A stretch of 64,000 nt of DNA, from contig NC_081547.1 of NCBI RefSeq assembly GCF_901000735.1, forward strand, positions 1,736,001-1,800,000, in the 5' to 3' direction. The translations under genes were made by a program, and so were the position numbers. The notes below the pieces were generated by a model. The model was not told where the DNA came from and did not search any database. It saw only the letters and a program-made list of their open reading frames with translations. Source of the stretch: Corylus avellana. Lineage: Eukaryota; Streptophyta; Magnoliopsida; Fagales; Betulaceae. Shown here in pieces: positions 22,371-35,299 of this stretch; the first letter of the stretch is position 1, and each line of letters opens with the position of its first letter.

Positions 22371-25300
22371 ATGGATAAAAAGCAGCATATTGCGATTTTT
22401 ACAACCGCCAGCCTTCCATGGATGACTGGAACTGCTGTCAACCCTCTGTTTCGTGCAGCCTTTCTTTCGAAAGACGGGGAGAGAAAAGTCACTTTGGTGA
22501 TTCCGTGGTTATCTTTGAAAGATCAAGAACTAGTACATCCCAACAACATCACGTTCAGCTCACCATCTGAGCAGGAGAAATATGTCCATCAGTGGCTTGA
22601 GGAGAGGGCTGGATTCAGATCTTGCTTCAGTATACGTTTTTATCCTGGGAGGGTAATAATTTCTGTAATTTTATACTATCCTCAATGCACACTCATGCAC
22701 CCAAATTAATCTCTCTTGGAAGTGGGTTGAACATGTACCAAAAGGAGAGTTGAATATCTAGTTATTTGCCCGAAGTTGGGATGCTTTTGTCCTTTATGTG
22801 TAAGCTAGCAAGCAAAATTTTTTTCTCATCCCTTTGCGACTTCATGAATGATGAAGTGCTTATGCCATCTTATTCCCCTTGACCCACTTGTCTAATTCTA
22901 GCGTACTGCTTAACCCAAATATAACTAACCCTTAATTCCAATTTATTAGGATTAAGTTAACCCAAATGGCCATTGAGGTTAAACCATTTACCTTGGCTCT
23001 GTGCCGACTTCTCTGTTCTTGTATTAGAACCAAGATTGGGCACAATATAAAGAACAGGGTCTTCTTGCTGTTTCCATTCTTATTTTCAGTTGTAGAGAAC
23101 AATTCTAATCCATGACATCACTTTTGGTGCAGTTTTCAAGAGACAAAAGGAGCATTCTTCCCGTTGGAGATATTTCTGAAATCATCCCGGATGAAGAGGC
23201 AGATATTGCTGTTCTTGAGGAGCCTGAGCATCTTACATGGTATCATCATGGGAAGAGATGGAAGGTTAAATTCCGCCTGGTTATAGGAATTATTCACACC
23301 AATTATTTGGAATATGTGAAGAGAGAGAAGAATGGACGAATGAAAGCATTTCTTCTTAAATACGGAAACAGCTGGGTCGTTGGTATTTACTGCCACAAGG
23401 TATGGTTCTTGTGACTGAGTTTTCATGAAATAAATTTCTATTTTTGGATGTTTATATATTTTTCAATTTTCTTTGTTTATTGTTATTTGGGATTTTGACT
23501 TTGTATTGTATTAGGCGAAATAGCGCAATGATTTGTTTTTGTGTCTGGCATTTTTCATTTCATGTGGACTACCAGTTTTCAACTTTTGGTTATTCCGATG
23601 TTTATTTTTCCCTATCTAACCTTCCGAGAATGCGGTGTACGGGACCGGGGTTTACTATGCAAAGGTGAGTCTGAAGAGCCCTACCTTAAAGAGGTTCTCC
23701 GACATCAAAAAAAAAAAAAATTCCCTATCTAACCAAAGGGGTTGGCCTAAGTGGTGGAAGCCTTGGTCTTAAGGTTTGCTCCCTTCAAGGTCCAAGGTTC
23801 AACACTTTATGGGTGCAAACAATCTCTTGTGGCCACCTCCTAGTGAAAAGCTAGCGATTTAACCAGTTCCGTGTAGGAAAACTTTCGAGGGTGCGGTGCA
23901 CGGGACCGGAGTTTACTCTGCAGAAATGGATCCGAAGGGCCCTGCCTTTTGAGAGGTTCCCCAACATCAAAAAATAAAAAATTTCCCTATCTTAACATGC
24001 AGTGATATTTCTATAAAATATGGAAGTCAAGATGGTTGTTTTATAGTGGCATCAGTACATATCAAATTCGTAGGTGATTATGTCGGATGGATATTCAAAT
24101 ATATACTTATTAGTTTGAAAGAAGTTTGCATACAGATAGTTATTAGTGAAAGCAAATATTCATTACCCCAAATGCAGGTTTGAAATCCCTGACCCAACTT
24201 GATCACAAATATCCAAACCACCCTCATGAGTCAGGTGTGGTTAATTACCTATTTAATCATTCCTTGGCATCAGAACCGTGATGCCTTGCAAAACAAGTTA
24301 GGGTAATCTAATTTTCAGGGTATTGATATGCTGATGCACCACTCGAGAGAGAATATGTAGGGCATCATTTTCTGTTGTGCTAGAATGTTATGGGGGAGAT
24401 TAGGCCTTTAAAATCTGTCTTTAGTATAGACTTGAAGGCCATGAATTCTATTTATTGGGAGTTGAATGTAGTTGCTTTCTTGGTGTTAAAGTTTTGAGTG
24501 CATGTTTTTTTGGGGATTATGAGGCATTTAGGATTATTTGTCTGTGGAATAAATCTAGGTGTACTGTGAGTCTGTGGCTGCAACTAATCCAAGATTCATA
24601 CATAGTAATGGTAATATGGAGAATAAACCTTTACGATTATTAATTTCTTTGCTGTTTTATACATGCTAAAAAGGTTTGGAAAGTGGACTATCTTGAGGAA
24701 AGTTGAATTTGCCTATTCTCAAAATATGTCATTATTGTCTTGGAAGAATTGCTTGCTCACCAGATCGTAATTGTGGTGGATTGCAGGTTATCAGATTATC
24801 TGCTGCCACACAGGATTATCCCAAGTCAATCATCTGCAACGTTCATGGAGTCAATCCCAAGTTCCTTGAGATAGGAAAGAAAAAGATAGAGCAACAACAA
24901 AATGGGAAGCAAGCCTTCACAAAAGGTGCCTACTACATTGGGAAAATGGTATGGAGCAAAGGCTACAAGGAGCTATTAGGACTTCTTCATGATCACCAAA
25001 AGGATCTAGCTGGGCTCGAGGTTGATTTATATGGAAATGGTGAGGACTCTGATCAAGTTCAGGAAGCTGCTAAAAAGTTGGAACTAGCTGTTAGAGTTCA
25101 CCCTGGGCGTGATCATGCTGATCCTCTGTTCCATGAGTAAGCCTTTTCCATATATGTCCAACCCTTTTATGATGCGGAATTTGTTGCTAGTTTTTATCCC
25201 TAATGAAAAAGGGGAAAATGTGAGGTTTGATCAATCAATAATGCCTTGCACCACATAGTTTGGAGGTTTCCGGTGGCCTTATCAGGCACTTTATTTATTT

Positions 25301-26673
25301 ATTTTTTCACTTTCACCGTTAACGAAACAAAGAATGAAGCTGAAAGGTAGAGTATCTGCTTCTTGTGGTCTATCTAGACTATTGCTTTTCTGGCATGCCT
25401 GCAATGTGTTCCAGCATGCCAATGATTCAACCTAATTGGGCCTGAGAAGCAAGACTTGTGTCAAAGAATTTTGTTCTTTGACAAAGAACAAAATATCTTG
25501 AATTCTTTGGCTAATAATTGCATGAATTTTGTTCTGTTGCTTGCAATGACGGAAGAATGAATCCTGTCCAATCACTTGACTGATTTGTGATGATCGACTT
25601 GGTCATATTTCTTCTAGCGGCACTCTGTTTTGTTTTTCTATAACCATATCTTGATAAGGTTTTTCTTATGTCAAAATTGAGCTATTCATCTCTCTTCCCT
25701 AGTAGATTCTGATCCTCACTTTTGGGGGGGACTTAAATATGTAGATTGCTTAGCTATTTAAGTTATAGGAATTTCACAGACTTCAATGTATTTCTTTATC
25801 AGCTGCTGAGCGGTTGGTACCTGTATTCTTGAGGTTTCAATGTGGTGGCTTGTTAAATTGTGCATGAGACTGGTATTGTGGTTTTAAGCTAATAACATGT
25901 GGAACTCTAGTTGCATGGAAACATTCTAAATAGACCCCGAGTCTAAAGGATTTCTTACTTAGAGATTGTTAACATGATTGGATCAAATTCTATTTTTGTT
26001 GTTTCTTTTTTCAGTAATGTAAGTATTTCTAAGTCCAACACCACTGATATGGTCTGCAACAGCAATCCTGGATGAGATTTCTTCCTTAGAGTCTGTCAAC
26101 ACGGTTGTTGTTGCTCCATTCTAATTGTATTTTTTTCTTTTTATTTCTTGTTTCTCTTTCAGTTATAAAGTGTTTCTGAATCCAAGCACCACAGATGTGG
26201 TTTGTACCACCACAGCTGAAGCACTGGCAATGGGCAAAATTGTTGTATGTGCCAATCATCCCTCAAACGAATTCTTCAAGCAGTTCCCAAATTGCTTGAC
26301 TTATGAGGACAGCAATGGGTTTGTGGAAGCTACACGCAGGGCATTAGCTGAAGAACCTTCCCAGCTGACCAATGAACAGAGGCATGAGTTATCATGGGAG
26401 GCAGCCACAGAACGGTTTCTGAAGGCTACTGAGCTGGACCAGGCACCTGCAAAGAAACTGTCAAAAATTCCTCCAAAGAACTTTATGTCCACTTCTTTGA
26501 ATTTGGGGGGGAGAATGGAGGATGCATCAGCATATATGCATTTTGTGGCTGCTGGGTTTGAGACATCACGAAAAATCTTTGGTGCAATCCCAGGGAGCTT
26601 GCAGCCAGATGAAGAACAACGCAAAGAGCTAGGGTTGACCCTTCCTGAAGCAAAGCGAGGCTGGAGAAAATGA
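22371..26673 (+). CDS. DGD2: Digalactosyldiacylglycerol synthase, DGD2-type
   Basis: Four exons (22371-22652, 23133-23399, 24787-25136, 26163-26673) encode 469 residues, close to Arabidopsis DGD2 (~473) and without the long N-terminal extension of DGD1. The enzyme transfers galactose from UDP-galactose to MGDG to make DGDG at the outer chloroplast envelope, and this isoform is typically induced by phosphate starvation. Visible features: N-terminal FTTASLPWMTGTAVNPLFRA, the acceptor-domain block EPEHLTWYHHGKRW, GRDHADPLFHDYKVFLNPS, and the GT4 donor-site region TTTAEALAMGKIVVCANHPS. The start follows stop codons upstream and opens the conserved domain. Intron 2 holds two SINEs and intron 3 a decayed duplicate of the start of exon 4. 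Confidence 0.95.
23608..23720 (+). mobile_element. 5'-truncated SINE (Au-like tail) with target duplication
   Basis: Body 23622-23720 matches the 3' part of the SINE that follows (GCGGTGTACGGGACCGG, GAGGTTCTCCGACATCA, poly-A). It begins right after TTCCCTATCTAACC (23608-23621), which recurs directly after its poly-A at 23721-23734, so this is a target-site duplication. It lies in DGD2 intron 2, sense to the gene. Confidence 0.8.
23735..23982 (+). mobile_element. Full-length Au-like SINE
   Basis: A tRNA-like head has A box GGCCTAAGTGGTGGAAG and B box AGGTTCAACACT. The body is GTGCACGGGACCGGAGTTTA, GGATCCGAAGGGCCCTGCC and GAGAGGTTCCCCAACATCA, with an A-rich tail. It is flanked by TTCCCTATCTAACC (23721-23734) and TTCCCTATCTTAAC (23983-23996), one base diverged in the tail. 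The sequence fits the widespread plant Au SINE type. Confidence 0.82.
26005..26065 (+). pseudogene. Decayed duplicate of DGD2 exon 4 start inside intron 3
   Basis: TTTTTTCAGTAATGTAAGTATTTCTAAGTCCAACACCACTGATATGG-like sequence aligns with the true acceptor and exon start at 26152-26215 (TTTCAGTTATAAAGTG, CCAAGCACCACAGATGTGG). The copy has a stop (TAA) right after its AG and further changes, so it cannot encode protein. It looks like a relic of local tandem duplication. Confidence 0.75.
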
Positions 26674-26699
26674 TAGGTTTATGCTTCTATGAAAATGTC

Positions 26700-28600
26700 T
26701 GGGGATTCTCTATCATCATTTTCAGTCATACAAGAAGAAGTGAAGAACCTAGTACTGGTATGTTCTGAGAAGCCGCCATCACCTATCGACAAGTTTGAAC
26801 TCTTAACTTTTTCATGTGTAGTCAAGTAATTGATTATAGCCCAACCATGTCAACATATTATAAGAACCTCTTTCCATGATAGAAGAATTTTAGCACTTGG
26901 ATCTTGATTGAGCATTGAAGAAAACGATTCTACATTTTCTGAAAGGAGTGTGTGGTTATGATGGTCAATATGGTCCACTAGATCTAATCAGTTGGAGCAT
27001 TTGATGGTTTCCCGCGATATTTTCATATTAATTAATGTTAGATTGAGGACTAACCCATCCTTTGATCGGCATAAAGTTGAGGTTATGTAGAAAGTACATG
27101 CAAACTGAAACGTAATTCATAATTGAGAAGGGCTTTTCATGGCTCCTTAGACTGATGAATGTGTCATATTAGTTTTTCATGGTACTCATGTGAGTGGTCG
27201 CGTCAGCCATAAAACCATTTAATTTGCTAATCAAATTGGGTTGCTTAATTTTTTTTCACTAATATTATGCCATGTGATATTTGCGTGACTTGTTAGGTGA
27301 GTTTCTATGGAGATTGTAATAAAAATTGTAGTACTCTAAGTAATTGCTTCCAAAGTCATTTAATCATTAAGAATTTAATTCAAGCTCGTTTATGAATTGA
27401 ACTTTAACTCAGGTTTTCAAGCTCAAGTACTTGATGAATCTCTCTGATGGGCTTTTCAGCGTTAGAATTTTGTGCATTAGATGAATGAATTGCAATCTTA
27501 GAAGAAATGTGCTAAAATAGAACAATTGAATGAGCTATAAATAAATTATTAATCTAGTTATTAAAATGTGTGATGATCACTAATATTCATATATATATAT
27601 ATATATATATATATTTTCTTGGATGATAGAATAATCTACTAATTAGCAGGTTGCATCAAGCTGTGAATTAATTTGAACGCAATCAAGGACGGAGTCAGCT
27701 TTGAATTTGGGGGTGACCAATTGGCAAAAAATACCTTAAAATTTTTTTTTCTTGTAATTTGGGGGGAGGGGGACCAGGGCCACTGCCGATCTCCCCTAAA
27801 TCTGTCTTTGAATGCAATTTTTTTTTTTAAAAAAAAAAAAATTGCCAAACTTGAACATGTAATTAAGCTTACACTATTTAAAGCTTTGTCATTTTCAAAT
27901 TCCTATTACTTAACAAAAAAAAAAAAAAAAATCAAATTTGGTTCAGCTTGAACCATCCCCAAAAGAGAAAGAAGAAGAAAAAAAAAAAGGGTAGTCGTAG
28001 ACTATGCCGTCGTGTTCTGTTGTATCTAGTATCTACTAGCAATTCAAACAATAAATGTGAAAGAGTTCTTATGGGATCTATCTTCCGGAAATAGATCTCC
28101 CCCATTTCATTTGAAATTGAGTGGAGGCATTTAGGCAAAATGGTGGGATAAAGATATCTTAAATTTAAAAAATGAAGATGATATTGTCCTAAATTTTATA
28201 CTATTCGCCTAAATGGCTCATCTCCATAGGATTCGTTTTCGTGTCTGCCTGAATAAGTCTTGGGCAATCCGCCAACTTGTTAGGGCAAATGGGTTCCATA
28301 AAAACTCTCTTATATTTGTTATTTGGGTTGCTAGCAATTTGGGTAACAAATTACTGAGGATCCAAATCCCCGACACAAAAATATATTTCGCGAATATAGA
28401 ATTAAAAAAATAATAATAATAATAATAAAAAAGACCATAAGGTTAGCGTCGAAACACCCAAAGAATGTAGGTTCGATCTACTCAGGTTGCCAATTAAAGA
28501 AATCAAAGCTTTAAATTTTGGTTTTCGGGCAGATTATGGCACCACGACATTAGGTAAATGATGAACTTTCACACTGTAAAACAGAATGTAAATGTGGATC
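26700..28600. other. Intergenic between DGD2 and the C2 gene; repeats
   Basis: Contains an (AT)n microsatellite at 27587-27614. A 27675-27840 stretch (AAGGACGGAGTCAG to AAATCTGTCTTTGAATGC) looks like a transposon-derived repeat. A copy of the CATTTCAAATGAAATG MITE family is at about 28075-28232, and there is a B-box-like GGTTCGATCTACTC near 28470. No gene was found. Confidence 0.4.
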
Positions 28601-28620
28601 AGCAAAGGGCAAGATCGATC

Positions 28621-29855
28621 CTAGTAAGATGATTCTTTCCAACCACCATACTTCACAGCTTCCTCTGTGCAGCACTCCCAACTGCTGTCTCCCTGCAACA
28701 AGTAAAGGAGTACAAGTGTTGGGCGCAAAAAAAGCAAGAATGAGTAAAAGTTGACTTGTTCTTCATACATTAAGCTTAAATAATGTTCATACTCTCTCAT
28801 CTCACTTTTTCGTGATCTAATGCAACTCTATATCTAGATTGAAAGCCCTTGTTATTATATTATAGGCTGCCCGAATAACACAAAAATTCAGACAACTTAA
28901 AAGTGGAGGTTGCAGGACCCACCTGCCCATGCATCCTAGGCTGCTTGGAGCAGGTAGGCTTCACAATTATCTTTCTTAGTTGTTCGAATTTCTATATTAT
29001 TCTGACATCCTAATATCAGGAGATTCTTATCCAAGAATACTTATCCCCATTTGGGCAAACTAACAAAAGAAATGTTAGAGATATCAAATTTTTTACCACG
29101 ATCTGGATTTAAACAAATGACTGATAGTAAAGTTGTAAACATTGAATAAGAGATACCTCGATAGTGAAAGTTAGGCCAACTTTAATTTCTCCACAATATT
29201 CCCGATCCTTGACAACACTGTATGCAGTTGATGGGAGGCTTCCTTGGACGAACAGTGGCTCTAAAGGAATGCTGCAGGGTCAAGTATATTTACATATTAA
29301 TATGATCAACTACATCTACATATATGACATCTAACTTCTACTTAAACTGCAGATCAGTGGCCGACTACAAGATTATTGGTTCAAACTGTTGAAGATTGAG
29401 AAATATATTTTCAAATCGTAATTTTTAAAATCGCAAACCCAAATAGACCATTTGAAGAGTAGAGTGATTTATGAGGAAATTTGATAAACCGAGGTTTTCC
29501 TTTCTTTTCAACACCACATAAACCAATGTGCTTAAATGTGTTTGATAAATGAGTATACATGAAATTATGATAACTCACGTCGCTTCTCCAACAAAATCAT
29601 CCTTGGTGAAAGTATCTTTATCCATTATCTTCAGATTGAGTTCTGACGCACCAGCGTTGATTGTGAAAACAAAGTTCTCATTCCATTTTGGTTCTAATCC
29701 TTGACCTGCATGAAACATTTTTTAGTTGCAGAAATTAAATTCCTTTTTTTTTTCTCGCTATTTTAGCCAAATAATAATAATAATAATAACAATAATAACA
29801 ATAACAAGTAATTCAAAATACAAAGCACTCAAAACTACTTTTACATATATGTCGG

Positions 29856-29903
<48 letters not shown>

Positions 29904-30325
29904 GAGGGTGAAATATCAAAATAAACAATAGCTGAAAATGAACCTGATGCTACGCTGCTTCTTTGTTCCTGGGAGCGGCAAGTGAGAATGACATAGGGAT
30001 CCATCTTAGCTGCTCATGAACACTTAATCCATCAGGCAATATATAGGAGAAAGGTGATTATGTATCAAAATAAGGAGTTACAAATGAGTCATTTATTTCT
30101 TTATAGAAGAATTTGTGAAATATAAGGAGCAAGGGCAAAAAAAAAAAAAAAAAGGTTTCATCTTCTCACAAGCTGCAGAGAAAATCAGATTTTCTGTATC
30201 ATAAATCCAAGCACACTGAAAAAATAAAAAGAGAGAATGATATATATATCATACGTACAGAGAAATTCAGTGTTCTGGAGGCCTTTGGCACTAACGAGAA
30301 GAACTTCAAGCGTTCCTTGTGGCAT
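28621..30325 (-). CDS. Single C2-domain protein, elicitor-responsive protein 3 type
   Basis: Five exons (30259-30325, 29944-30009, 29579-29705, 29157-29271, 28621-28692) encode 148 residues: one C2 domain that binds membranes in a calcium-dependent way, as in plant elicitor-responsive protein 3 and phloem protein RPP16. Visible blocks are MPQGTLEVLLVSAKGLQNTE, MDPYVILTCRSQEQ, GLEPKWNENFVFTI, IMDKDTFTKDDFVGEAT and IPLEPLF, with acidic loop residues for calcium kept. The short tail (GDSSWECCTEEAVKYGGWKE) is family-typical. All junctions are in frame. Intron 2 carries an (AT)n tract at 29862-29899 and an (AAT)n tract near 29770-29800. Confidence 0.92.
29862..29899. repeat. (AT)n microsatellite
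   Basis: A pure AT dinucleotide run of about 38 bp in intron 2 of the C2-domain gene, likely polymorphic. Other AT runs lie at 27587-27614, 48641-48660, 58904-58933 and 61051-61080. Confidence 0.95.
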
Positions 30326-30339
30326 CTTTGGAGGAACTT

Positions 30340-31880
30340 GGGAATTGAGAAGCTAGCTATAATTATAAACTGAACAGATCCAAAACTCGATCGATCCGAG
30401 GAATATATTACTGCGTTAATTAACTTGTCTGCATGTGTTTCTGATTTTGTCTTCCACCTTCACGCGACCATCCGTGGAATCCAAACAACTCACAACTCAC
30501 GTGCTTTGCTTCATTGCCAACCCATGCAAGTTAATTTGCTGGTTTTTCTGTTTTCCTGGTTATTACTTAGTGTTAAATTAGCACTTATTTAGGACCGTTT
30601 TAATCAAATTTGAGGCTTAATTAAGGCCATAATTTTAAGGAATACATACATTTTCTTATATTTAAATATTAATTAAATAATATTTATATAAATTTGTATA
30701 TTATACTTTCTTTTTTTCTTTTTTTTTTTTCTTTTTTCAGATCCATTCTTCTTGTGTTTATGGCGTGCATGTAAAATTACTAATTAAGTTTGAATTTAGT
30801 TATATTGTTATATACTCAATCTCCCACGCGACAATCCACTCATAATTTAATTTATTGCAATGAAATGTTATATGGTTGTCGACATTTTAGTGATTAGCTT
30901 GATAAATACCATGACATGACATATATATATATACTATAATTAGTTTGAGAAATCCAAGTAAACCTCTTTGAGAAGTCCCTCGTGTGAGCATGTGATAAGT
31001 TTGAGAATTATGAACTTCAACGGGTTAAGGTTACTTAGAGAAAAAATAGGACATTGCAACCCTTTGGTACGTAGATTGATAGGAAACATTAACCAATTAA
31101 AAAATTTATGACATTAATTATAAAGAGAAATGCTATTTTTCCAACTCACATCTATCTCATCTATATTTTTTTTAAAAAAAAATCACCAGAATTTATAGGC
31201 TTCTATGTATATCCAATGATGAATTTAAAAAATAGATGGATAAGAAAGAGATGAATGCTAAAGCTAGCTAGCGTAGATTCAAAGGAAAATAAAAAAATCC
31301 GCTATATATATATATATGCAACTTTGGACCCTCAAAATTGTACAGTGGACCTTAGTTGATCAACTTGTAATTTCAGTTTCAGAATTCCTTCAACCCTACG
31401 TAATTCAAAAGTTGAAAATTGAACAATATTATCACATAATTTTCGTTTGTAACTCTAATCTTTGTTAATTAGTAATACTTCTATGCCTAACACTTCCCGC
31501 CAACTCTCTCTCTATCTCTCTCTCTCTCTCTCTAAGCGAAATCTATTGTTTAATTTATTCAAGTCTCTATAACTCTCCTCTAAAACCCAAACTCTTCTAT
31601 GATCCCATGCACTCATTCTTACTCTTTATGAATTTCAATTCTTGCCTTATCTTTTAGCTGTTGCAGCTTTTTTTTTTTAAACCCAACAAAAGAAAAACAA
31701 AACGTTTTGAGAAAGAGATAAAAAAAATAAAAAAAATAAAAAAGGAAGGAAAAGAAACGGGTTCCTTCAAAACAAACCATAACGTTTCACTTTTCATCTC
31801 AGTTGGGTCTATGGTAAAGGATGACTCTCTCTTGTGGGTTTCTTGAATTTATTTTATATTAATTTTAGAAACTCTTTTGG
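30340..31880. other. Intergenic and 5' region of MYB3R
   Basis: AT-rich DNA between divergent genes. A TC run at 31506-31533 and the A-rich 31660-31760 stretch lie in what is probably the MYB3R 5' leader. No other gene was recognised. Confidence 0.4.
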
Positions 31881-31903
31881 CTACATGTAGTGCTCTTAAA
31901 GTA

Positions 31904-34900
31904 ATGGAAGGAATTAAAGAATGTGACAGTAATGTGGAAGAGAAGGGTGCGGTTTCTACAAGTCCTTCGGTCTCTGGTTCTTCTGATAATGGGGTTCCCA
32001 AGGCAATCTCTGTTCAAGGGTTCGTGTTTCTTTATCTTTTTTTTTTTTTTTTTTGTATTATGCTGTTAATCGTTTGTATTTTTTTTATTTTTTTATTTTG
32101 TGTTGATTTGAAGATAAAAACTTGGCTAGGACCCCTTTGACTCTGTTTGAATGCTTAGAAAAAGAAAAAGAAATAGTATTATATGTGTTGCTCTCTTCCT
32201 ATGGAGCATGAGAAGCAGATAGCAAAAAATCCTGAATTAATTATTGTATATTCCTATATTTTTGCATTTTGATTTCTGAATATGAATTCTTGTGTTAACT
32301 GTTTTCTGCCCCTGTTGGTATTTTTAGGCGGATAACGGGTCCAACAAGACGATCAACAAAGGGGGGATGGACAAGGGAGGAGGTCAATAGCTAGAGATTT
32401 TTGTATTCTTTATTTATAGCGTCTTATAACTGCATATTGGATAATTTAATTGCACGTACACATTATGATGCATTAATTCATGTGCCTGCAGCCCATGCAT
32501 GTATCTTTGTGGATAAAAATTGCATTCTGTCTATCAAATGTTCATCAGCAAGCACCTAATTTGTTTTGTCCCCCCCTTGTTTTCTTGTTAACAGGATAAA
32601 ATATTAGCCATTGCTGTCAAAGAATTCAATGGCAAAAACTGGAAAAAAATTGGTGTGTTGACTTCACTTATTTTTTCATCCCTCGTTAATCGTAGTTGTA
32701 ATACGAGAAGTGCTAGGAACCCAAACAAATGAACCCAAATTTTTTTTCAAATTGACGTGATAGACAAAGGAGAGAGAATTACATTTTTTTAATTTAAAAA
32801 ACCATTACCACGTCAGTTTAAAAATTTTGCTGGGTTCATTTATTTGGCTCTCTAGCACTTTCTCTTCTAATATTGATATTGATCCATGCTTCTTTTATAT
32901 TTTGCAGCTAAACGTGTTCATGGTAGAACTGATGTTCAATGTCTGCATCGGTGGCAGAAGGTTCTCGATCCAAGTCTTGTTAAAGGGCCTTGGAGCAAGG
33001 AGGTGCAAATTTATAGCATACACGTGGCTCTGTTTCAACAATCTCCATTTAAGGTTGTTGTCTATGATTCTGATTTACTTCTTATTTGAAAACTTCCAGG
33101 AAGATGATCTCACCATGAAGCTGGTTGCAAAGAAGGGGAAACATAAGTGGTCTGAAATTGCAAAATCCTTGCCAGGCCGGATAGGCAAGCAATGTAGAGA
33201 AAGGTAATTAAGTGCACTCTGGTCGATCAGGAAGTATAATTTATCTGTTTTCTTTTTTTAATTGCTTTTACCGATTCATTTATCTGTTTTATTAGCATAA
33301 TAGATGAAAGATCTAATATGCTTAAGCACAGCTACATAAACGACTACAAACACATATGCAGGGTTAATGGTACTGATCATATAATATAAATTTTCCATAT
33401 TGGGTTAATTTATATTCTCTATATTACAATGTTTTCCATATATGTGTGATTAATTGTGATCAAATCATAGTGATTTGATTACTTATTTGTATTGCTTTCA
33501 CGTAAGTACAGTTCACCTACCATATTTTTCTTATAAATGGGAATACTTTGTAATAAAAAACGTATACAAGTGTCTAACACTGAACCATATATCCCAAAAT
33601 TCTCGGTCTTTCTTTTTCTTATCACTTCAGCTATATATTTCTTCAATTAGATTTTATTTTAAAATCTTCACAGGTCCTCCCAGTCCAGTACAGCTCACAT
33701 ATATAGACCAAAATTCTTGCCTTTGTCCCTGTGCATATGCAGTAAATAACTGCTTTAGCTTTCACCTTTGATGATTTTCTTTTCAGAAGGAAACCTCTTT
33801 AATTATAGTTTCATCATTTCCTTGTAAAAGAATAAACGAATAAATCTAAATCTAGTTGTTTTTTTTTTTTTTTTTTTTCTTTTTTAAGGTGGCATAACCA
33901 TTTAAATCCAGATATAAAAAAGACTGCATGGACAGAAGAAGAGGAGTTGATACTCATTAGGTCCCATCAGATATATGGGAACAAGTGGGCCGAGATAGCA
34001 AAGTCCCTGCATGGAAGGTATATATCACTACCAAACTTTTCTTAAAAAAAAAATCTATTATATGAACAGATGGCAATTGATTACATGTTTCCTCTAGCTC
34101 CCTAAAAAATGAGATTTAATTTATAGAGCTAATTGTGTAATCTAATTACTCTAAATAATCCATCAACTTGAAAAGTTTACAATATTATTCATGGGATATA
34201 TTATACGCTTTGAAATCTGTACTTGAACTGCATATTTTTCCAGCTGGGTATGAGAAGTAGTTGTTATTATGATACATTATTTGATATGAACAGGACTGAA
34301 AATTCTATAAAAAATCATTGGAACTGCTCAGTGAGGAAGAAAGCGGAGTCTAAGGAGATTAAACGAAGTCTTGATCAGAAAGTGAACTTGAAGGGAAGTG
34401 CATACACTTGTTCACCGGAAACAATTTTTGATGCTGACAATGCAAGTACTTCTAGTGGTCCGAGTGTTGGACAATGCCAAGAAAGTGATAATAATTATAA
34501 GGGTAACACATTCAGAGAATCACATAACACAGGTATTCATTCCTTCCAGTGATTTATGTAATATATATTTCCAATTAATAACTCAGTTTGCTTTAAGATG
34601 TTCATAGTTGCAAAAGAATAATAACTCATAATTTTCTTCATGTATATATCTGTAGACAACTCTGGTGGAAAAAGGAATTCAAAAAGTCCAGTTTCATTTT
34701 GTACACCACCAAGCCACAATAAAGGAGCAAGCACGGTTGAATGTAGCAGTGCAGAATCCATACTAAGAAGCGCTGCAAGGAGTTTTAACAATACACCATC
34801 TATCATAAGAAAACGACGCCTTCAATGTTCTAGGAAAATTGACAATGCAAATGATCACAATGATATTGTTTGTTCACAGGAAGAAATTATCAGAGAAAAC

Positions 34901-35286
34901 TTCGACATTAATAGCCCCCACTTGTTACATCTTCGTCCTTGTGACGACAGATGTGATATCAACAGCATAGTTGTCGTAACAAATGAGAAGCAACTTTTCT
35001 TGAGTCCTTCAAAGTCTCAGAAGCTCCAAACAGGTAGTAAATGAGTACTTGTTGTATCAATTTGGTGAGTGATTTTTGTCACTCTTTTGTTGATAATATA
35101 AATTTATGTGCGTTTCTAGCTATTTCTTCAAAACTACATATCAATTGGCTTATTTGTTAAACACCATAGCAGAAAACAATGAAGAGATTATGATAGATAT
35201 GAAGCAGGCCAGTTGATTTTTCTTTTACTTTCTTTCATTTTCTAATACTCTCTCTTTTCCTCTTTGGGCTCTTTCTTGCAGATTAA
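31904..35286 (+). CDS. R1R2R3-MYB transcription factor (MYB3R type)
   Basis: Nine exons (31904-32019, 32328-32382, 32595-32652, 32908-33002, 33100-33203, 33889-34017, 34294-34532, 34656-35033, 35282-35286) give 392 residues. Three MYB repeats are complete with their tryptophans: R1 [19 protein letters not shown]2 [17 protein letters not shown]3 [16 protein letters not shown]. They share [21 protein letters not shown] and [12 protein letters not shown] ends. MYB3Rs bind mitosis-specific activator (MSA) elements and control G2/M genes. The start is the first ATG ([10 protein letters not shown]). The C-terminus is short; the last exon adds one residue and a stop, while reading through the donor at 35034 would end three residues later. 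Exons 6-9 recur across the gap at 37532-38922. Confidence 0.9.
32708..32860. repeat. MITE in MYB3R intron 3
   Basis: AAGTGCTAGGAACCCAAACA at the left and, in reverse complement, AAGTGCTAGAGAGCCAAATA at the right form inverted ends. They continue into AATGAACCCA and GACGTG on both sides. A related sequence is at about 14885-15015. A target duplication was not established. Confidence 0.7.
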
Positions 35287-35299
35287 TTATTTTTTATTT

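Noticed and set aside
29813..30004. ORF ending in an isoleucine/tyrosine repeat
   Set aside because: Exon 2 of the C2 gene reading on into the (AT)n microsatellite of the intron.
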